From: Streptomyces sp. NBC_01262
GTDB taxonomy: Bacteria > Actinomycetota > Actinomycetes > Streptomycetales > Streptomycetaceae
Length of the DNA stretch: 64,000 bases
Assembly (NCBI RefSeq): GCF_036226365.1
Contig: NZ_CP108462.1
Coordinates: 2,894,501-2,958,500 of the forward strand
Reading direction: 5' to 3'
The notes beneath the pieces were generated by a model. That model was not told the DNA's origin and did no database searches. It saw only the letters and a program-made list of their open reading frames with translations. Position 1 is the stretch's first letter, and the number at the start of each line of letters is the position of its first letter. Position numbers and translations under genes: made by a program. Below, one piece after another: positions 34,167 to 42,579 of the stretch.

Positions 34167-35845
34167 CTGCCCCACTCCTCCCGCAGGGCGCCGCAGATCT
34201 CGCCCAGCGTGGCCTCGGCCCGCGCGGCGGCGAGCATCGGCCCGATCATGTTCGTACCGTCCCGTGCGGCGCCCAGCATGGCGTCCAGGGCCGCGGCGAC
34301 GGCCGCGTCGTCGCGCGCGGTCCGGCGGGCCGCCAGGACCCGTACCTGCTCGCGCTCGACCTCGTGGCTGACGCGGAGGATCTCCAGGTCGCCGGTGACG
34401 GAACCGTGGTGGACGTTGACGCCCACGACCCGCTTGTCGCCCTTCTCCAGGGCCCGCTGGTACTGGAAGGCCGCCTCGGCGGTCTCGGAGGTGAAGTACC
34501 CGTCCTCGATGCCCCGCAGAATGCCGGAGGTCATCGGCCCGATGGGATGCGGACGGCCGTCGGGGACGGCCCGGGCGCCGAGCTCCCTGATCCTGTCGAA
34601 GATCTTCTCCGCGTCCGCCTCGATGCGGTCGGTCAGGGCCTCCACGTACCAGGAACCGCCCAGCGGGTCGGCGACGTTGGCGACGCCGGTCTCCTCCATC
34701 AGGACCTGCTGCGTGCGTAGGGCGATCTCCGCGGCCTGCGCGCTCGGCAGGGCCAGCGTCTCGTCGAGGGCGTTGGTGTGCAGCGAGTTCGTGCCGCCCA
34801 GCACCGCCGAGAGCGCCTCGACGGCCGTGCGCACGACGTTGTTGTAGGGCTGCTGGGCGGTCAGCGACACCCCGGCCGTCTGGGTGTGGAAGCGCAGCCA
34901 CTGCGCCTTCTCGCTGCGCGCCCCGTACACGTCGCGCATCCAGCGCGCCCAGATCCGGCGGGCGGCCCGGAACTTGGCGATCTCCTCGAAGAAGTCCAGG
35001 TGGGCGTCGAAGAAGAAGGACAGGCCCGGCGCGAAGGTGTCCACGTCGAGCCCGCGCGACAGGCCCAGCTCGACGTACCCGAAGCCGTCGGCGAGCGTGT
35101 AGGCGAGCTCCTGCGCGGCCGTGGAGCCGGCCTCGCGGATGTGATAGCCCGAGACGGACAGGGGCTTGTACGCGGGGATACCGGCGGCGCAGTGCTCCAT
35201 GAGGTCGCCGATGAGGCGCAGATGGGGCTCGGGGGCGAAGAGCCACTCCTTCTGGGCGATGTACTCCTTGAAGATGTCGGTCTGCAGGGTGCCATTCAGG
35301 ACGGCCGGATCGACGCCCTGGCGCTCGGCCGCGACGAGGTACATGCAGAAGACGGGCACGGCGGGGCCGGAGATGGTCATGGAGGTCGTGACCTCGCCCA
35401 GCGGGATGTCCTTGAACAGGATCTCCATGTCGGCGGCGGAGTCGATGGCGACGCCGCAGTGGCCGACCTCGCCCAGCGCGTGCGGGTCGTCGGAGTCGCG
35501 GCCCATCAGCGTCGGCATGTCGAAGGCCACCGAGAGGCCGCCGCCGCCCGCCTCCAGGATCATCTTGTAGCGCTCGTTGGTCTGCTCGGCGTTGCCGAAG
35601 CCCGCGAACTGGCGGATGGTCCACGTACGGCCCCGGTAGCCGGTCGCGTACAGGCCCCGGGTGTACGGATACTCGCCCGGCCAGCCGATCCGCTCGAAGC
35701 CGGGCACGTCGGCGCCGGGCGGCGGCCCGTAGACGGGCTCGACGGGATCCCCGGAGAGCGTGCTGAAATCGGCGTCCCGCTTACGGGAGGCGTCGTAACG
35801 GGCCTGCCAGCGGAGGCGGGCTTCCTCGATCGCGTCGGCGTCCAT
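34142..35845 (-). CDS. icmA: Isobutyryl-CoA mutase large subunit IcmA
   Basis: 567 residues: the substrate-binding TIM barrel of the B12 acyl-CoA mutase family without a fused cobalamin domain. The two residues separating isobutyryl- from methylmalonyl-CoA mutases are present in the ICM form: F80 (RQF, where methylmalonyl enzymes have Tyr) and Q198 (AQK, where they have Arg). They fall at the same numbers as the S. cinnamonensis IcmA described in the literature. It interconverts isobutyryl- and n-butyryl-CoA with a separate B12 subunit (IcmB), which is not in this window. MeaB, its family's protective GTPase, lies at 48.9 kb. A 24-bp operator adjoins the start. Confidence 0.93.
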   Translation of the reverse strand: MDADAIEEARLRWQARYDASRKRDADFSTLSGDPVEPVYGPPPGADVPGFERIGWPGEYPYTRGLYATGYRGRTWTIRQFAGFGNAEQTNERYKMILEAGGGGLSVAFDMPTLMGRDSDDPHALGEVGHCGVAIDSAADMEILFKDIPLGEVTTSMTISGPAVPVFCMYLVAAERQGVDPAVLNGTLQTDIFKEYIAQKEWLFAPEPHLRLIGDLMEHCAAGIPAYKPLSVSGYHIREAGSTAAQELAYTLADGFGYVELGLSRGLDVDTFAPGLSFFFDAHLDFFEEIAKFRAARRIWARWMRDVYGARSEKAQWLRFHTQTAGVSLTAQQPYNNVVRTAVEALSAVLGGTNSLHTNALDETLALPSAQAAEIALRTQQVLMEETGVANVADPLGGSWYVEALTDRIEADAEKIFDRIRELGARAVPDGRPHPIGPMTSGILRGIEDGYFTSETAEAAFQYQRALEKGDKRVVGVNVHHGSVTGDLEILRVSHEVEREQVRVLAARRTARDDAAVAAALDAMLGAARDGTNMIGPMLAAARAEATLGEICGALREEWGSYTEPARF

Positions 35846-35852
35846 GCTTCAA

Positions 35853-35876
35853 ATTTACTAGGACGTCCTAGTAAAT
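35853..35876 (-). promoter_or_regulatory. 24-bp perfect palindrome at the icmA promoter
   Basis: Arms ATTTACTAGGAC and GTCCTAGTAAAT pair without mismatch, starting 8 bases before the icmA ATG. On the minus strand TAGTAA inside the right arm could be the -10 box. Initiation would then fall 0-3 bases before the ATG, a nearly leaderless transcript with repressor and polymerase competing for the same DNA. No Shine-Dalgarno is visible, which agrees. The cognate regulator may be the MarR at 36413 or the TetR at 33522 (inference). Confidence 0.75.
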
Positions 35877-35923
35877 GTCGATGGCAAACGCCCGTGTCGC
35901 AGCGACGGGCGGTTTCGGGTCGG

Positions 35924-36268
35924 TCAGGCCTTGACCGGCTCGGCGTCCGAAGCGGCCGCGGTGATCAGCGGCTGGATCTCGCGGGTCACCTTGCGCTCCA
36001 CGAAGAAGGCGGCCGTAGGGATGGTCCCGGCCAGCAGCACCCACGCCAGCTTGCCGAACTTCCACCGCGCCTTGGAGCCCAGATCGAAGGCCAGGACCAG
36101 GTACGCCACGTACAGCCAGCCGTGCGCGATGGCGACCACCCGGGTGAAGCCCTCGGCGCCGTCGACCTTCAGGATGTACTTGGCGATCACGCCGATGGTC
36201 AGGAGGATCAGCAGCACACCGGTCGTGTACGCGAGGGCCCGGTACCGGGTCAGAACACTCTGCTTCAT
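35924..36268 (-). CDS. DUF3817 small membrane protein
   Basis: 114 residues with three hydrophobic helices (ALAYTTGVLLILLTIGVIAKY, VVAIAHGWLYVAYLVLAFDL, LAWVLLAGTIPTAAFFVERK). DUF3817 proteins are conserved in actinobacteria with no known role. A second member occurs at 42576-42926 with the same GHG..Y and FF.ER.. features. It lies upstream of icmA on the same strand. Confidence 0.87.
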   Translation of the reverse strand: MKQSVLTRYRALAYTTGVLLILLTIGVIAKYILKVDGAEGFTRVVAIAHGWLYVAYLVLAFDLGSKARWKFGKLAWVLLAGTIPTAAFFVERKVTREIQPLITAAASDAEPVKA

Positions 36269-36320
36269 GCGACGAGCTTAAGCGGGGGCGCCTTGCAGCT
36301 TTCGGCTGGGCTCCCCGACG

Positions 36321-36410
36321 CGACCTTCCGTCCGTGGTGGGCTTGTCGCTCCGTTCTCCCCCAGCCTTCGGCCGGGGGGGGACCCCCACGCGCCCCTTCA
36401 GGGCGCCGTC
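36321..36410 (-). repeat. 90-bp dispersed intergenic repeat, copy 1
   Basis: Read on the minus strand, this block matches 41353-41439 over its whole length with only a handful of differences and a 2-base C-run indel. It contains GCCCTGAAGGGGCGCGTGGG, a GGGGGTCCCCCC hairpin element and GGGGGAGAACGGAGCGAC. It lies between the DUF3817 and MarR genes. Confidence 0.85.
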
Positions 36411-36412
36411 CG

Positions 36413-36919
36413 CTACTCCTCGAAGTCCCCGGCCGCTATCCGCAGCGGCCGCAGCAGCGCGAAGATCTCGCCGCACTCCTCCGCGTCGTACGTCCCGAGG
36501 CCGAAATCCATCGCCACCAGGTCCCGCGTAGCGGCCTCGCACACCTCACGGCCCTTGTCCGTGATGGAGGCGAGCGTGCCGCGTCCGTCGTTGGGATTCG
36601 GCCGCTTGGCGACGAGCCCGGAGGTGACGAGGCGGTCGACGGTGTTGGTGACGGAAGTCGGATGCACCATGAGCCGCTCGCCGATCTTGGACATCGGGAG
36701 CTCGCCGGCCTTGCTGAAGGTGAGCAGCACCAGCGCCTCGTAGCGGGCGAAGGTGAGCCCGTACGGCTTGACGATGGCGTCGACCTGGCCGAGCAGGATC
36801 TGCTGGGCGCGCATGATCGACGTGATCGCGGCCATGGAGGGCGCCCGGCCCCAGCGCCGGGTCCAGGTCTCGTCGGCGCGCGCGATGGGATCGAAAGGCA
36901 GGCTCAGCGGCTTCGGCAC
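36413..36919 (-). CDS. MarR-family transcriptional regulator
   Basis: 168 residues. The winged helix spans about 60-120 with MSKIGERLMVHPTSVTNTVDRL as recognition region and GRGTLASITDKGREV as the wing. It binds DNA as a dimer, usually released by small aromatic or acyl ligands. GTG start without a strong ribosome site. It is upstream of DUF3817 and icmA on the same strand and is a candidate regulator of the icmA palindrome. Confidence 0.9.
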   Translation of the reverse strand: MPKPLSLPFDPIARADETWTRRWGRAPSMAAITSIMRAQQILLGQVDAIVKPYGLTFARYEALVLLTFSKAGELPMSKIGERLMVHPTSVTNTVDRLVTSGLVAKRPNPNDGRGTLASITDKGREVCEAATRDLVAMDFGLGTYDAEECGEIFALLRPLRIAAGDFEE

Positions 36920-37301
36920 GGGCGAGAGCCTACCCGCCGGTCACATCGTGGTCAGCCATGTCTCACCGAACGGACCGGAGCCAACCCCTGATCGTACGGC
37001 CGCGCGCACCGGCGAGTATTGCGGGCATGTTTCAGCCACCCCAAGCACGGATTCTGGCCGGAAAGCAGCCCTCTTAGGGGAGGGATTCCCCTACACCTAC
37101 AGGCGGTTGGTGCCCTTTTGCCCCTGGTATGACGGAGATAAATCTACGCGCGTATAGCGTCGAACCGGCCATTGCCTGTAGTGGACCTGTCATTTACCTC
37201 TTGATCAATGCCAAGCTCCTGGCCAGCGGGGATTCCGGCCCATGGGTTCCGGACCGGGCTCCCCGCCATCCCCCCACACACCTCTGACGAGGAGCACGAC
37301 T
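36920..37301 (+). promoter_or_regulatory. Region upstream of the M4 protease
   Basis: 382 bases between the divergent MarR and metalloprotease genes, less GC-rich than the coding flanks. A 7-bp inverted repeat TAGGGGA / TCCCCTA (37075-37093) and an AT-rich patch with GTATAG (about 37150) are the only structures I see. Promoter boxes cannot be assigned. Confidence 0.35.
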
Positions 37302-38945
37302 TTGCGCAAGAAGCTGGCCATTGGCACCATCGCCGCCGCCTCCGCCCTTCTCGCTGCGGGCCTTCAGTCCGCCGCCGCGACCGCCGTCCCCTCGGCGGTC
37401 ACCCCCCGCGCCGTCACGATCGCCGACGCCCAGGTCAAGGCAATCGCCTATGGCAAGGCAGAGGCCACGGACGTGGCCGCGTCTCTCGGCCTCGGCGCCA
37501 AGGAGAAGCTCACGGTCAAGGACGTCGTGGTCGACAAGGACGGCACCCGCCACCTGCGCTACGACCGCACCTACGCGGGTCTGCCGGTGCTCGGCGGCGA
37601 CCTCGTGGTGCACGAGACCAAGAGCGGCGTCACCAAGTCCGTGAACCGCGCCACCACCAAGGCGATCAAGCCCGCCACCATCACCCCGGCCGTCTCGGTG
37701 GCCGCGACCAAGGCCGCCGCCACCGGCACCGTGAAGGCGCTGCTCAAGGCCCCGCTGGCCAAGGGCTCCGAGGCGCTGGTCAAGGTCGGCAAGGCCGGCA
37801 CCCCCCAGAAGGTCATCTGGGCGGTCTCCGGCACCCCCCGCCTGGCGTACGTCACCGTCGTCTCCGGCGAGCAGGCCGACGGCACCCCGAGCAAGCTCAA
37901 TGTCGTCACCGACGCGAAGACCGGCGCCGTCATCGAGAAGTACGAGGGCGTCGAGACCGTCACCGGCACCGGCAAGGGCGTCCGCGTCGGCTCGGTCACC
38001 CTCAACACCACCAAGGGCACCAGCACCTACTCGCTCAAGGACGCCAGCCGCGGCGGCATCTACACCACCAACCTGAGCAACAGGGCGACCTCGTCCTCGG
38101 GCACCACCTTCACCGACGCCGACAACGCCTGGGGCACCGGCACCACCAGCAGCACCCAGTCCGCCGGTGTCGACGCCCAGTTCGGCGCCGCCGCCACGTG
38201 GGACTACTACCTCAACACCTTCAGCCGCTCCGGCATCGCCAACGACGGTGTCGGCTCGCTGTCCCGCACCCACTACGGCAGCAGCTACGTCAACGCCTTC
38301 TGGGACGACGACTGCTTCTGCATGACCTACGGCGACGGCGACGGCAACGCCTCCCCGCTCACCTCGCTCGACGTGGCCGGCCACGAGATATCCCACGGCG
38401 TCACCAGCGCCACCGCCGGCCTGACCTACTCCGGTGAGTCCGGCGGCATCAACGAGGCCAACTCCGACATCTTCGGCACCATGGTCGAGTTCTACGAGAA
38501 CCTCTCCGCCGACGTCCCGGACTACCTCATCGGCGAGAAGATCGACATCAACGGCGACGGCACCCCGCTGCGCTACATGGACCAGCCCTCCAAGGACGGC
38601 GGCTCCGCCAACTACTGGTCCTCGACGGTGAAGAACCTCGACGTCCACTACTCCTCGGGCGTCGGCAACCACTTCTTCTACCTGCTGTCGGAGGGCTCCG
38701 GCGCCAAGACCATCAACGGCGTCTCCTACTCCAGCCCGACCTACAGCGGCACCACCGTCACCGGCATCGGCCGCGCCAAGGCCGCCGCCATCTGGTACCG
38801 CGCCCTGACCGTCTACTTCACCTCCTCCACCAACTACGCCGCGGCCCGCACCGCCACCCTCAAGGCGGCCACGGACCTCTACGGCTCCACCTCCACCGAG
38901 TACAAGGCCGTCGCCGCGGCCTGGACCGGCGTCAACGTCAGCTGA
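37302..38945 (+). CDS. Secreted M4 (thermolysin-type) zinc metalloprotease
   Basis: 547 residues from a TTG start preceded by GAGGAG. The upstream ATG at 37242 lacks a ribosome site and would bury the signal peptide. Signal: MRKKLAIGTIAAASALLAAG. An FTP/PepSY propeptide (about 45-200) acts as intramolecular chaperone. The mature enzyme has zinc ligands H361 and H365 in HEISH and E385 in GGINEANSD, a spacing identical to thermolysin (142/146/166), and a transition-state His in SSGVGNHFFY. It degrades extracellular protein. Confidence 0.95.
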   Translation: MRKKLAIGTIAAASALLAAGLQSAAATAVPSAVTPRAVTIADAQVKAIAYGKAEATDVAASLGLGAKEKLTVKDVVVDKDGTRHLRYDRTYAGLPVLGGDLVVHETKSGVTKSVNRATTKAIKPATITPAVSVAATKAAATGTVKALLKAPLAKGSEALVKVGKAGTPQKVIWAVSGTPRLAYVTVVSGEQADGTPSKLNVVTDAKTGAVIEKYEGVETVTGTGKGVRVGSVTLNTTKGTSTYSLKDASRGGIYTTNLSNRATSSSGTTFTDADNAWGTGTTSSTQSAGVDAQFGAAATWDYYLNTFSRSGIANDGVGSLSRTHYGSSYVNAFWDDDCFCMTYGDGDGNASPLTSLDVAGHEISHGVTSATAGLTYSGESGGINEANSDIFGTMVEFYENLSADVPDYLIGEKIDINGDGTPLRYMDQPSKDGGSANYWSSTVKNLDVHYSSGVGNHFFYLLSEGSGAKTINGVSYSSPTYSGTTVTGIGRAKAAAIWYRALTVYFTSSTNYAAARTATLKAATDLYGSTSTEYKAVAAAWTGVNVS

Positions 38946-38966
38946 CCCCCGGTCATCGCCTGACGG

Positions 38967-40253
38967 TCATCGATTGACCCCCACGGTGGTGGTGCGGTCC
39001 GTAATCCATACGGACCGCACCACTGCCGTTACGCATACCGTGCCGACGACCCCCGCCCCGGCGACCACCACGTGCACCGGCAGAAACTCCGCCGCCACAC
39101 CGGCCAGCGCCATTCCCAGCCCCTGAGTCGTCATCATCCCCGCCGTCATCAGCGTCATCGCCTGGCCGCGCACCCCCTCCGGCACCGCGTCGATGAACCA
39201 CTTGTCGAGCCCGAGGCTGTACGTGATGCCCCAGCCGGTCACGAACTGCACGAGCAGCGCCCAGCCCAGGCCCGGGTGGAAGGCGTACGCCAGCGGCGGC
39301 AGCGTGGACAGCACGGCGACGGGGAGGGTCAGTCGGGCCCGGCCGCGCGGGCCGAGCAGGGAGCCGACGAGGAGTTCGCCGGTGACGGCCCCGACGGGCA
39401 TCCCGGTCATGAGCAGGCCGAGGCCGGCCGGGCCGAGCCCGAGGGAGTCGGCGTACGGGGTCATCAGCGCCTCGGACCAGACCACGAACATCGGCGGCAT
39501 CCAGCACAGCAGAAGCAGCGCCCGGATCCGCCGGTCGGCGAGCAGCCGCCGGAGCCCGGCGCCCGTCGTGATCCGTGCCCCACCGGGGGCCTGCCGGGCC
39601 GGGCGGGCCTTCGTACCGGTGAGCAGCAGCAGCCCGGAACCGAGGAAGGCCACGACGGTCAGCCCAAGCACCGAGCGCGGCGAAACGGCCGCGATCAGCA
39701 GTCCCCCAGCGGCGAACCCGACCAGCTGTGCGCTCTGCGCCACCAGCCGCAGCAGCGACCGGCCCAGCACGAACCGGTCGCCGTCGCCCAGGATGTCGCC
39801 CAGCGTCGCCGCCCTGGTCCCGCCGAACACCGGCCCCACCACCGCCGTCGCACACCGCAGCGCCAGCAGCACCGCGACCGGCGTCCCCGGCACCACCATC
39901 CCCGCCGCGCACCCCGCGCAGACCAGGTCGCACACCACCAGCACCCGACGCGGCGGAAACCGGTCGGCCACCGACGACAGCAGCGTCCCGCCGACGACGT
40001 ACGGCAGCATCCCCAGCGCCCATGTCAGCGCACTCAGCAGCGGCGACCCCGTCAGCCGGTAGACCAGTACCGCCAGGGCGAGTTCGCACACGATCCGGCC
40101 CAGCATCGACGTCACGTCCGCCGCGAACACGAAGCGGAACTCGCGGACCGCGAACACCGACCGGTAGCCGGCGCTGCGGTCGCCGGAGCCGGAGCCGGTG
40201 TCGGGGCGTGCTTGAGCGGGGCCGGTTTTCCCGGCCCCGGAGGGCGTTGACAT
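38967..40253 (-). CDS. MFS transporter
   Basis: 428 residues with about 12 hydrophobic helices and the MFS loop-2/3 signature region ADRFPPRRVLV (about 96-106). A hydrophilic N-tail precedes helix 1 (FVFAADVTSMLGRIVCELAL). The layout resembles drug or macrolide efflux proteins. It is divergent from an ArsR-type regulator 73 bases away, a common efflux/repressor arrangement. The substrate is unknown. Confidence 0.9.
   Translation of the reverse strand: MSTPSGAGKTGPAQARPDTGSGSGDRSAGYRSVFAVREFRFVFAADVTSMLGRIVCELALAVLVYRLTGSPLLSALTWALGMLPYVVGGTLLSSVADRFPPRRVLVVCDLVCAGCAAGMVVPGTPVAVLLALRCATAVVGPVFGGTRAATLGDILGDGDRFVLGRSLLRLVAQSAQLVGFAAGGLLIAAVSPRSVLGLTVVAFLGSGLLLLTGTKARPARQAPGGARITTGAGLRRLLADRRIRALLLLCWMPPMFVVWSEALMTPYADSLGLGPAGLGLLMTGMPVGAVTGELLVGSLLGPRGRARLTLPVAVLSTLPPLAYAFHPGLGWALLVQFVTGWGITYSLGLDKWFIDAVPEGVRGQAMTLMTAGMMTTQGLGMALAGVAAEFLPVHVVVAGAGVVGTVCVTAVVRSVWITDRTTTVGVNR
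38989..39023 (+). terminator. 15-bp hairpin inside the MFS 3' end, terminator for the protease gene
   Basis: A perfect stem GTGGTGCGGTCCGTA (38989-39003) with its complement (39009-39023) and an ATCCA loop. It begins 43 bases after the protease stop and within the last 20 codons of the convergent MFS gene (RSVWITDR region). The coding sequence of one gene thus seems to double as terminator of the other. Confidence 0.6.
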
Positions 40254-40326
40254 GGCTACGAGCCTGGCGGGACCGGCCCACGGGCTCTAGTCTTTCGGCT
40301 CCAGCCGAATCACCGGGGGTCGTGCC

Positions 40327-41307
40327 ATGCCGCTGCACATGCGCTTCGGCACCGACGACCTGCTGCGCTGCCGCTTCGCGCTGTCCCCGCTGTGCGAGAC
40401 GCACGAGGCCGTACGCACCCTGCGGCGCACCGAACGGCACGGCTACCACCAGGCGTGGCTGCGCCGCAGCCGGGAGGCGGCGGCCGGGCTCGACCTGCGG
40501 CCGCTGTGGCTGTTCATGCCGCAGCCGGGCTACACGCCGGACTTCCTGGGCCGGCCGCCGGCCACGCCGTCGCCCACCTTCGCCGAGGAGCTGGCGCTGA
40601 TGCGCGGCACCGATCCGGCGCTGGCCCGCCAGGAGATGGCCACGTCCCTGGCGGGTACGCCGGGGGCCGCCGAATCGGCCCTGGGCCGGGAGCTGATGGC
40701 GGATCCGGCGGCGGCCGTACAGCGGCTGACCGATCTCACCGAGCGGGCCTGGCATGCCCTGCTGGCCCCGGACTGGCCCCGGCTGCGCACGCTGCTGGAG
40801 GCCGATATCGCGTACCGCTCACGGCAGTTGGCGACCGGCGGGCTGCGCGCGCTCTTCGCCGACCTGCACCCGGACCTGGTCTGGGCCGAGGGCACGCTCA
40901 CCCTGCTGAACCGGCGCGGGGACTTCTTCCAGGAGCAGCGGCTCGCCGGCCAGGGCGTACTGCTGCTGCCCAGCGTCTTCGCCTGGCCGAACGCGGTGAG
41001 CGGCTTCGCCGAGCCGTGGCAGCCCACCGTCATCTACCCCGCCCGTGGCATCGGCGGCCTGTGGCAGACCCCGCAGGCCCCCTCCGGCGCCCTCGTCCGG
41101 CTGCTCGGCCGCCACCGATCCGCCATCCTCTGCGCCCTCGGCGAGCCCGCCTCCACCACCGCCCTCGCCGACCGCCACGGCCTCGCCCCCTCCTCCGTCT
41201 CCGCCCACCTGTCCGTCCTGCGCGACGCGGGCCTGCTGACCTCGCGCCGCCACGGCCACCAGGTCCTCTACGAGCGCACGGCGCTGGGCATCGCGCTGGC
41301 GGGGTAA
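40327..41307 (+). CDS. DUF5937/ArsR-type winged-helix regulator
   Basis: 326 residues. A long N-terminal effector domain (DUF5937-like: LRCRFALSPLCETHEAVRTL) precedes a C-terminal ArsR winged helix (about 265-320: LADRHGLAPSSVSAHLSVLRDAGLLTSRRHGHQVLYERT). It probably represses the divergent MFS gene and senses that transporter's substrate. No ArsR metal-site cysteines are visible, so a metal ligand is unlikely. Confidence 0.9.
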   Translation: MPLHMRFGTDDLLRCRFALSPLCETHEAVRTLRRTERHGYHQAWLRRSREAAAGLDLRPLWLFMPQPGYTPDFLGRPPATPSPTFAEELALMRGTDPALARQEMATSLAGTPGAAESALGRELMADPAAAVQRLTDLTERAWHALLAPDWPRLRTLLEADIAYRSRQLATGGLRALFADLHPDLVWAEGTLTLLNRRGDFFQEQRLAGQGVLLLPSVFAWPNAVSGFAEPWQPTVIYPARGIGGLWQTPQAPSGALVRLLGRHRSAILCALGEPASTTALADRHGLAPSSVSAHLSVLRDAGLLTSRRHGHQVLYERTALGIALAG

Positions 41308-41439
41308 TTCAGCCCGTCCGGCGATTGAGGACAAAGCGCAGCCGGCGGACCGGACGAGCCCTGAAGGGGCGCGTGGGGGTCCCCCCGGCCGAAGGCTGGG
41401 GGAGAACGGAGCGACCAGCCCACCACGGTCCGCAGGTCG
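41308..41439 (+). repeat. Composite dispersed intergenic repeat, copy 2
   Basis: Unit A (41308-41348) starts one base after the ArsR-type stop codon and matches 22914-22954 with a single difference. Unit B (41353-41439) matches 36321-36410 in inverse orientation. The pair is GC-rich with internal hairpins (GGGGGTCCCCCC and CAGCCCGTCCGGCG) and lies between two convergent regulators, so it may terminate both. Confidence 0.85.
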
Positions 41440-41454
41440 TGCACGGGACAGGTC

Positions 41455-42096
41455 CTAGAGGCCGCCGCCGAGGCCGCCGTCGCGCCGCAGCCGCGCCCGG
41501 ACCGCCCGCTGGGCCACCGGGCCGAGCTCGTCCAGCGCGGTGACCAGCCCGGCCAGTTGGCCGAGGGCGGCCAGCGCGCGCTCGGCGCCGTCCCGGTCCA
41601 CGCCCTCGTACAGCTCCAGGCCGACGAAGCCCGCGGCGACGGCCCGGGCGAGCCCCGCGAGGTCCACGAATTCGGCGAGCGGCGACCCGGCCAGCACCCG
41701 GTTCAGTACCTGCTCGATCTCCTCGACCCACAGCCCGAGCCCCGTCGCGGTGGCGGGCACCAGCCGTGGCTGCGTCTGCGCTCCCGCCAGCAGCTGGGCC
41801 AGCACCGCGACATGGCCGGCCGCGCTCTCCTCGGCGTGCAGTTCCCATGCCAGGGCCAGGAGTTCGGAGAGCGTACGGACCTGTGCGAGGCGGTCGCGGT
41901 AGTGCGCGACCCGCTGCTCGGCGCCGTGCCGGCAGGCGGTCGCCAGCAGTTCGTCGACGCTGCCGAAGTGATAGAAGACCAGCGCCTGGTTCACCCCGGC
42001 CGCCGCGGCCACCGTACGCGCGGAGACCCCCGCGATGCCGTGCTCGGCGAGTGCCCTGAGCGCCCCGGCGAGCAGTTTCTCGCGGGTGCCGCTCAT
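41455..42096 (-). CDS. TetR-family transcriptional regulator
   Basis: 213 residues. The DNA-binding domain (about 5-50) contains SARTVAAAAGVNQALVFYHFGS. The C-terminal domain is Leu/Ala-rich and ends with RARLRRDGGLGGGL. GAGGAGG precedes the ATG. A 16-bp perfect palindrome lies 162 bases upstream. The ligand is unknown. Confidence 0.92.
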   Translation of the reverse strand: MSGTREKLLAGALRALAEHGIAGVSARTVAAAAGVNQALVFYHFGSVDELLATACRHGAEQRVAHYRDRLAQVRTLSELLALAWELHAEESAAGHVAVLAQLLAGAQTQPRLVPATATGLGLWVEEIEQVLNRVLAGSPLAEFVDLAGLARAVAAGFVGLELYEGVDRDGAERALAALGQLAGLVTALDELGPVAQRAVRARLRRDGGLGGGL

Positions 42097-42257
42097 ACCG
42101 GGGCCTCCTCAAGTGGAGCCGGGGCCCGGGCGCCCGTAACGGCCGTACCCCTCCCCAGAGGCGACGGCCACGGGAGAACCCGGACCCCATACCTAACCGC
42201 TGTGGCTCCCCTTCCCAGCCGGCCAGGTGGTCTGTGTACGCATGAGATTATGAGAAT

Positions 42258-42273
42258 TTGAGCGATCGCTCAA
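42258..42273. promoter_or_regulatory. 16-bp perfect palindrome upstream of tetR
   Basis: TTGAGCGATCGCTCAA, in a locally AT-rich stretch between the thiamine-binding-like gene stop (42286) and the TetR gene start (42096). It is a typical TetR-type site, probably for the adjacent regulator. Confidence 0.6.
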
Positions 42274-42285
42274 TGAGGGAAAACC

Positions 42286-42579
42286 CTACGCCGACAGGTG
42301 CCGCTCGATCGTCTCGACCTTGGCGGTCAGCCCGTCCGTGACACCCGGCCGGATGTCGGCCTTGAGCACCAGCGACACCCGTGGCGCCCGCGCCTCGACC
42401 GCCGCGACGGCTCGCCTGACGACATCCATGACCTCGTCCCACTCGCCCTCGACGGACGTGAACATCGCGTCGGTGCGGTTCGGCAGCCCGGACTCGCGCA
42501 CGACCCGGACCGCGTCCGCGACGTACTCGCCGACCTCCTCGCCGACGCCGAGCGGGGTGACGGAGAAGGAGACGATCAT
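42286..42579 (-). CDS. MTH1187/YqgV-family thiamine-binding-like protein
   Basis: 97 residues with a ferredoxin-like fold: [11 protein letters not shown], the [14 protein letters not shown] helix, and the conserved [16 protein letters not shown]. Members bind thiamine or similar pyrimidines and form oligomers (family knowledge). The ATG overlaps the stop of the DUF3817 gene by 4 bases (ATGA), so both are co-translated. Confidence 0.88.
   Translation of the reverse strand: MIVSFSVTPLGVGEEVGEYVADAVRVVRESGLPNRTDAMFTSVEGEWDEVMDVVRRAVAAVEARAPRVSLVLKADIRPGVTDGLTAKVETIERHLSA

Noticed and set aside
35846..35923. Possible cobalamin riboswitch before the B12-dependent icmA
   Set aside because: Only 78 bases are free and most are the 24-bp palindrome; no B12-box-like sequence or room for the fold.
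37242..37301. ATG start of the M4 protease at 37242
   Set aside because: No ribosome site and it would place 20 polar/Pro residues before the signal peptide; TTG 37302 has GAGGAG.
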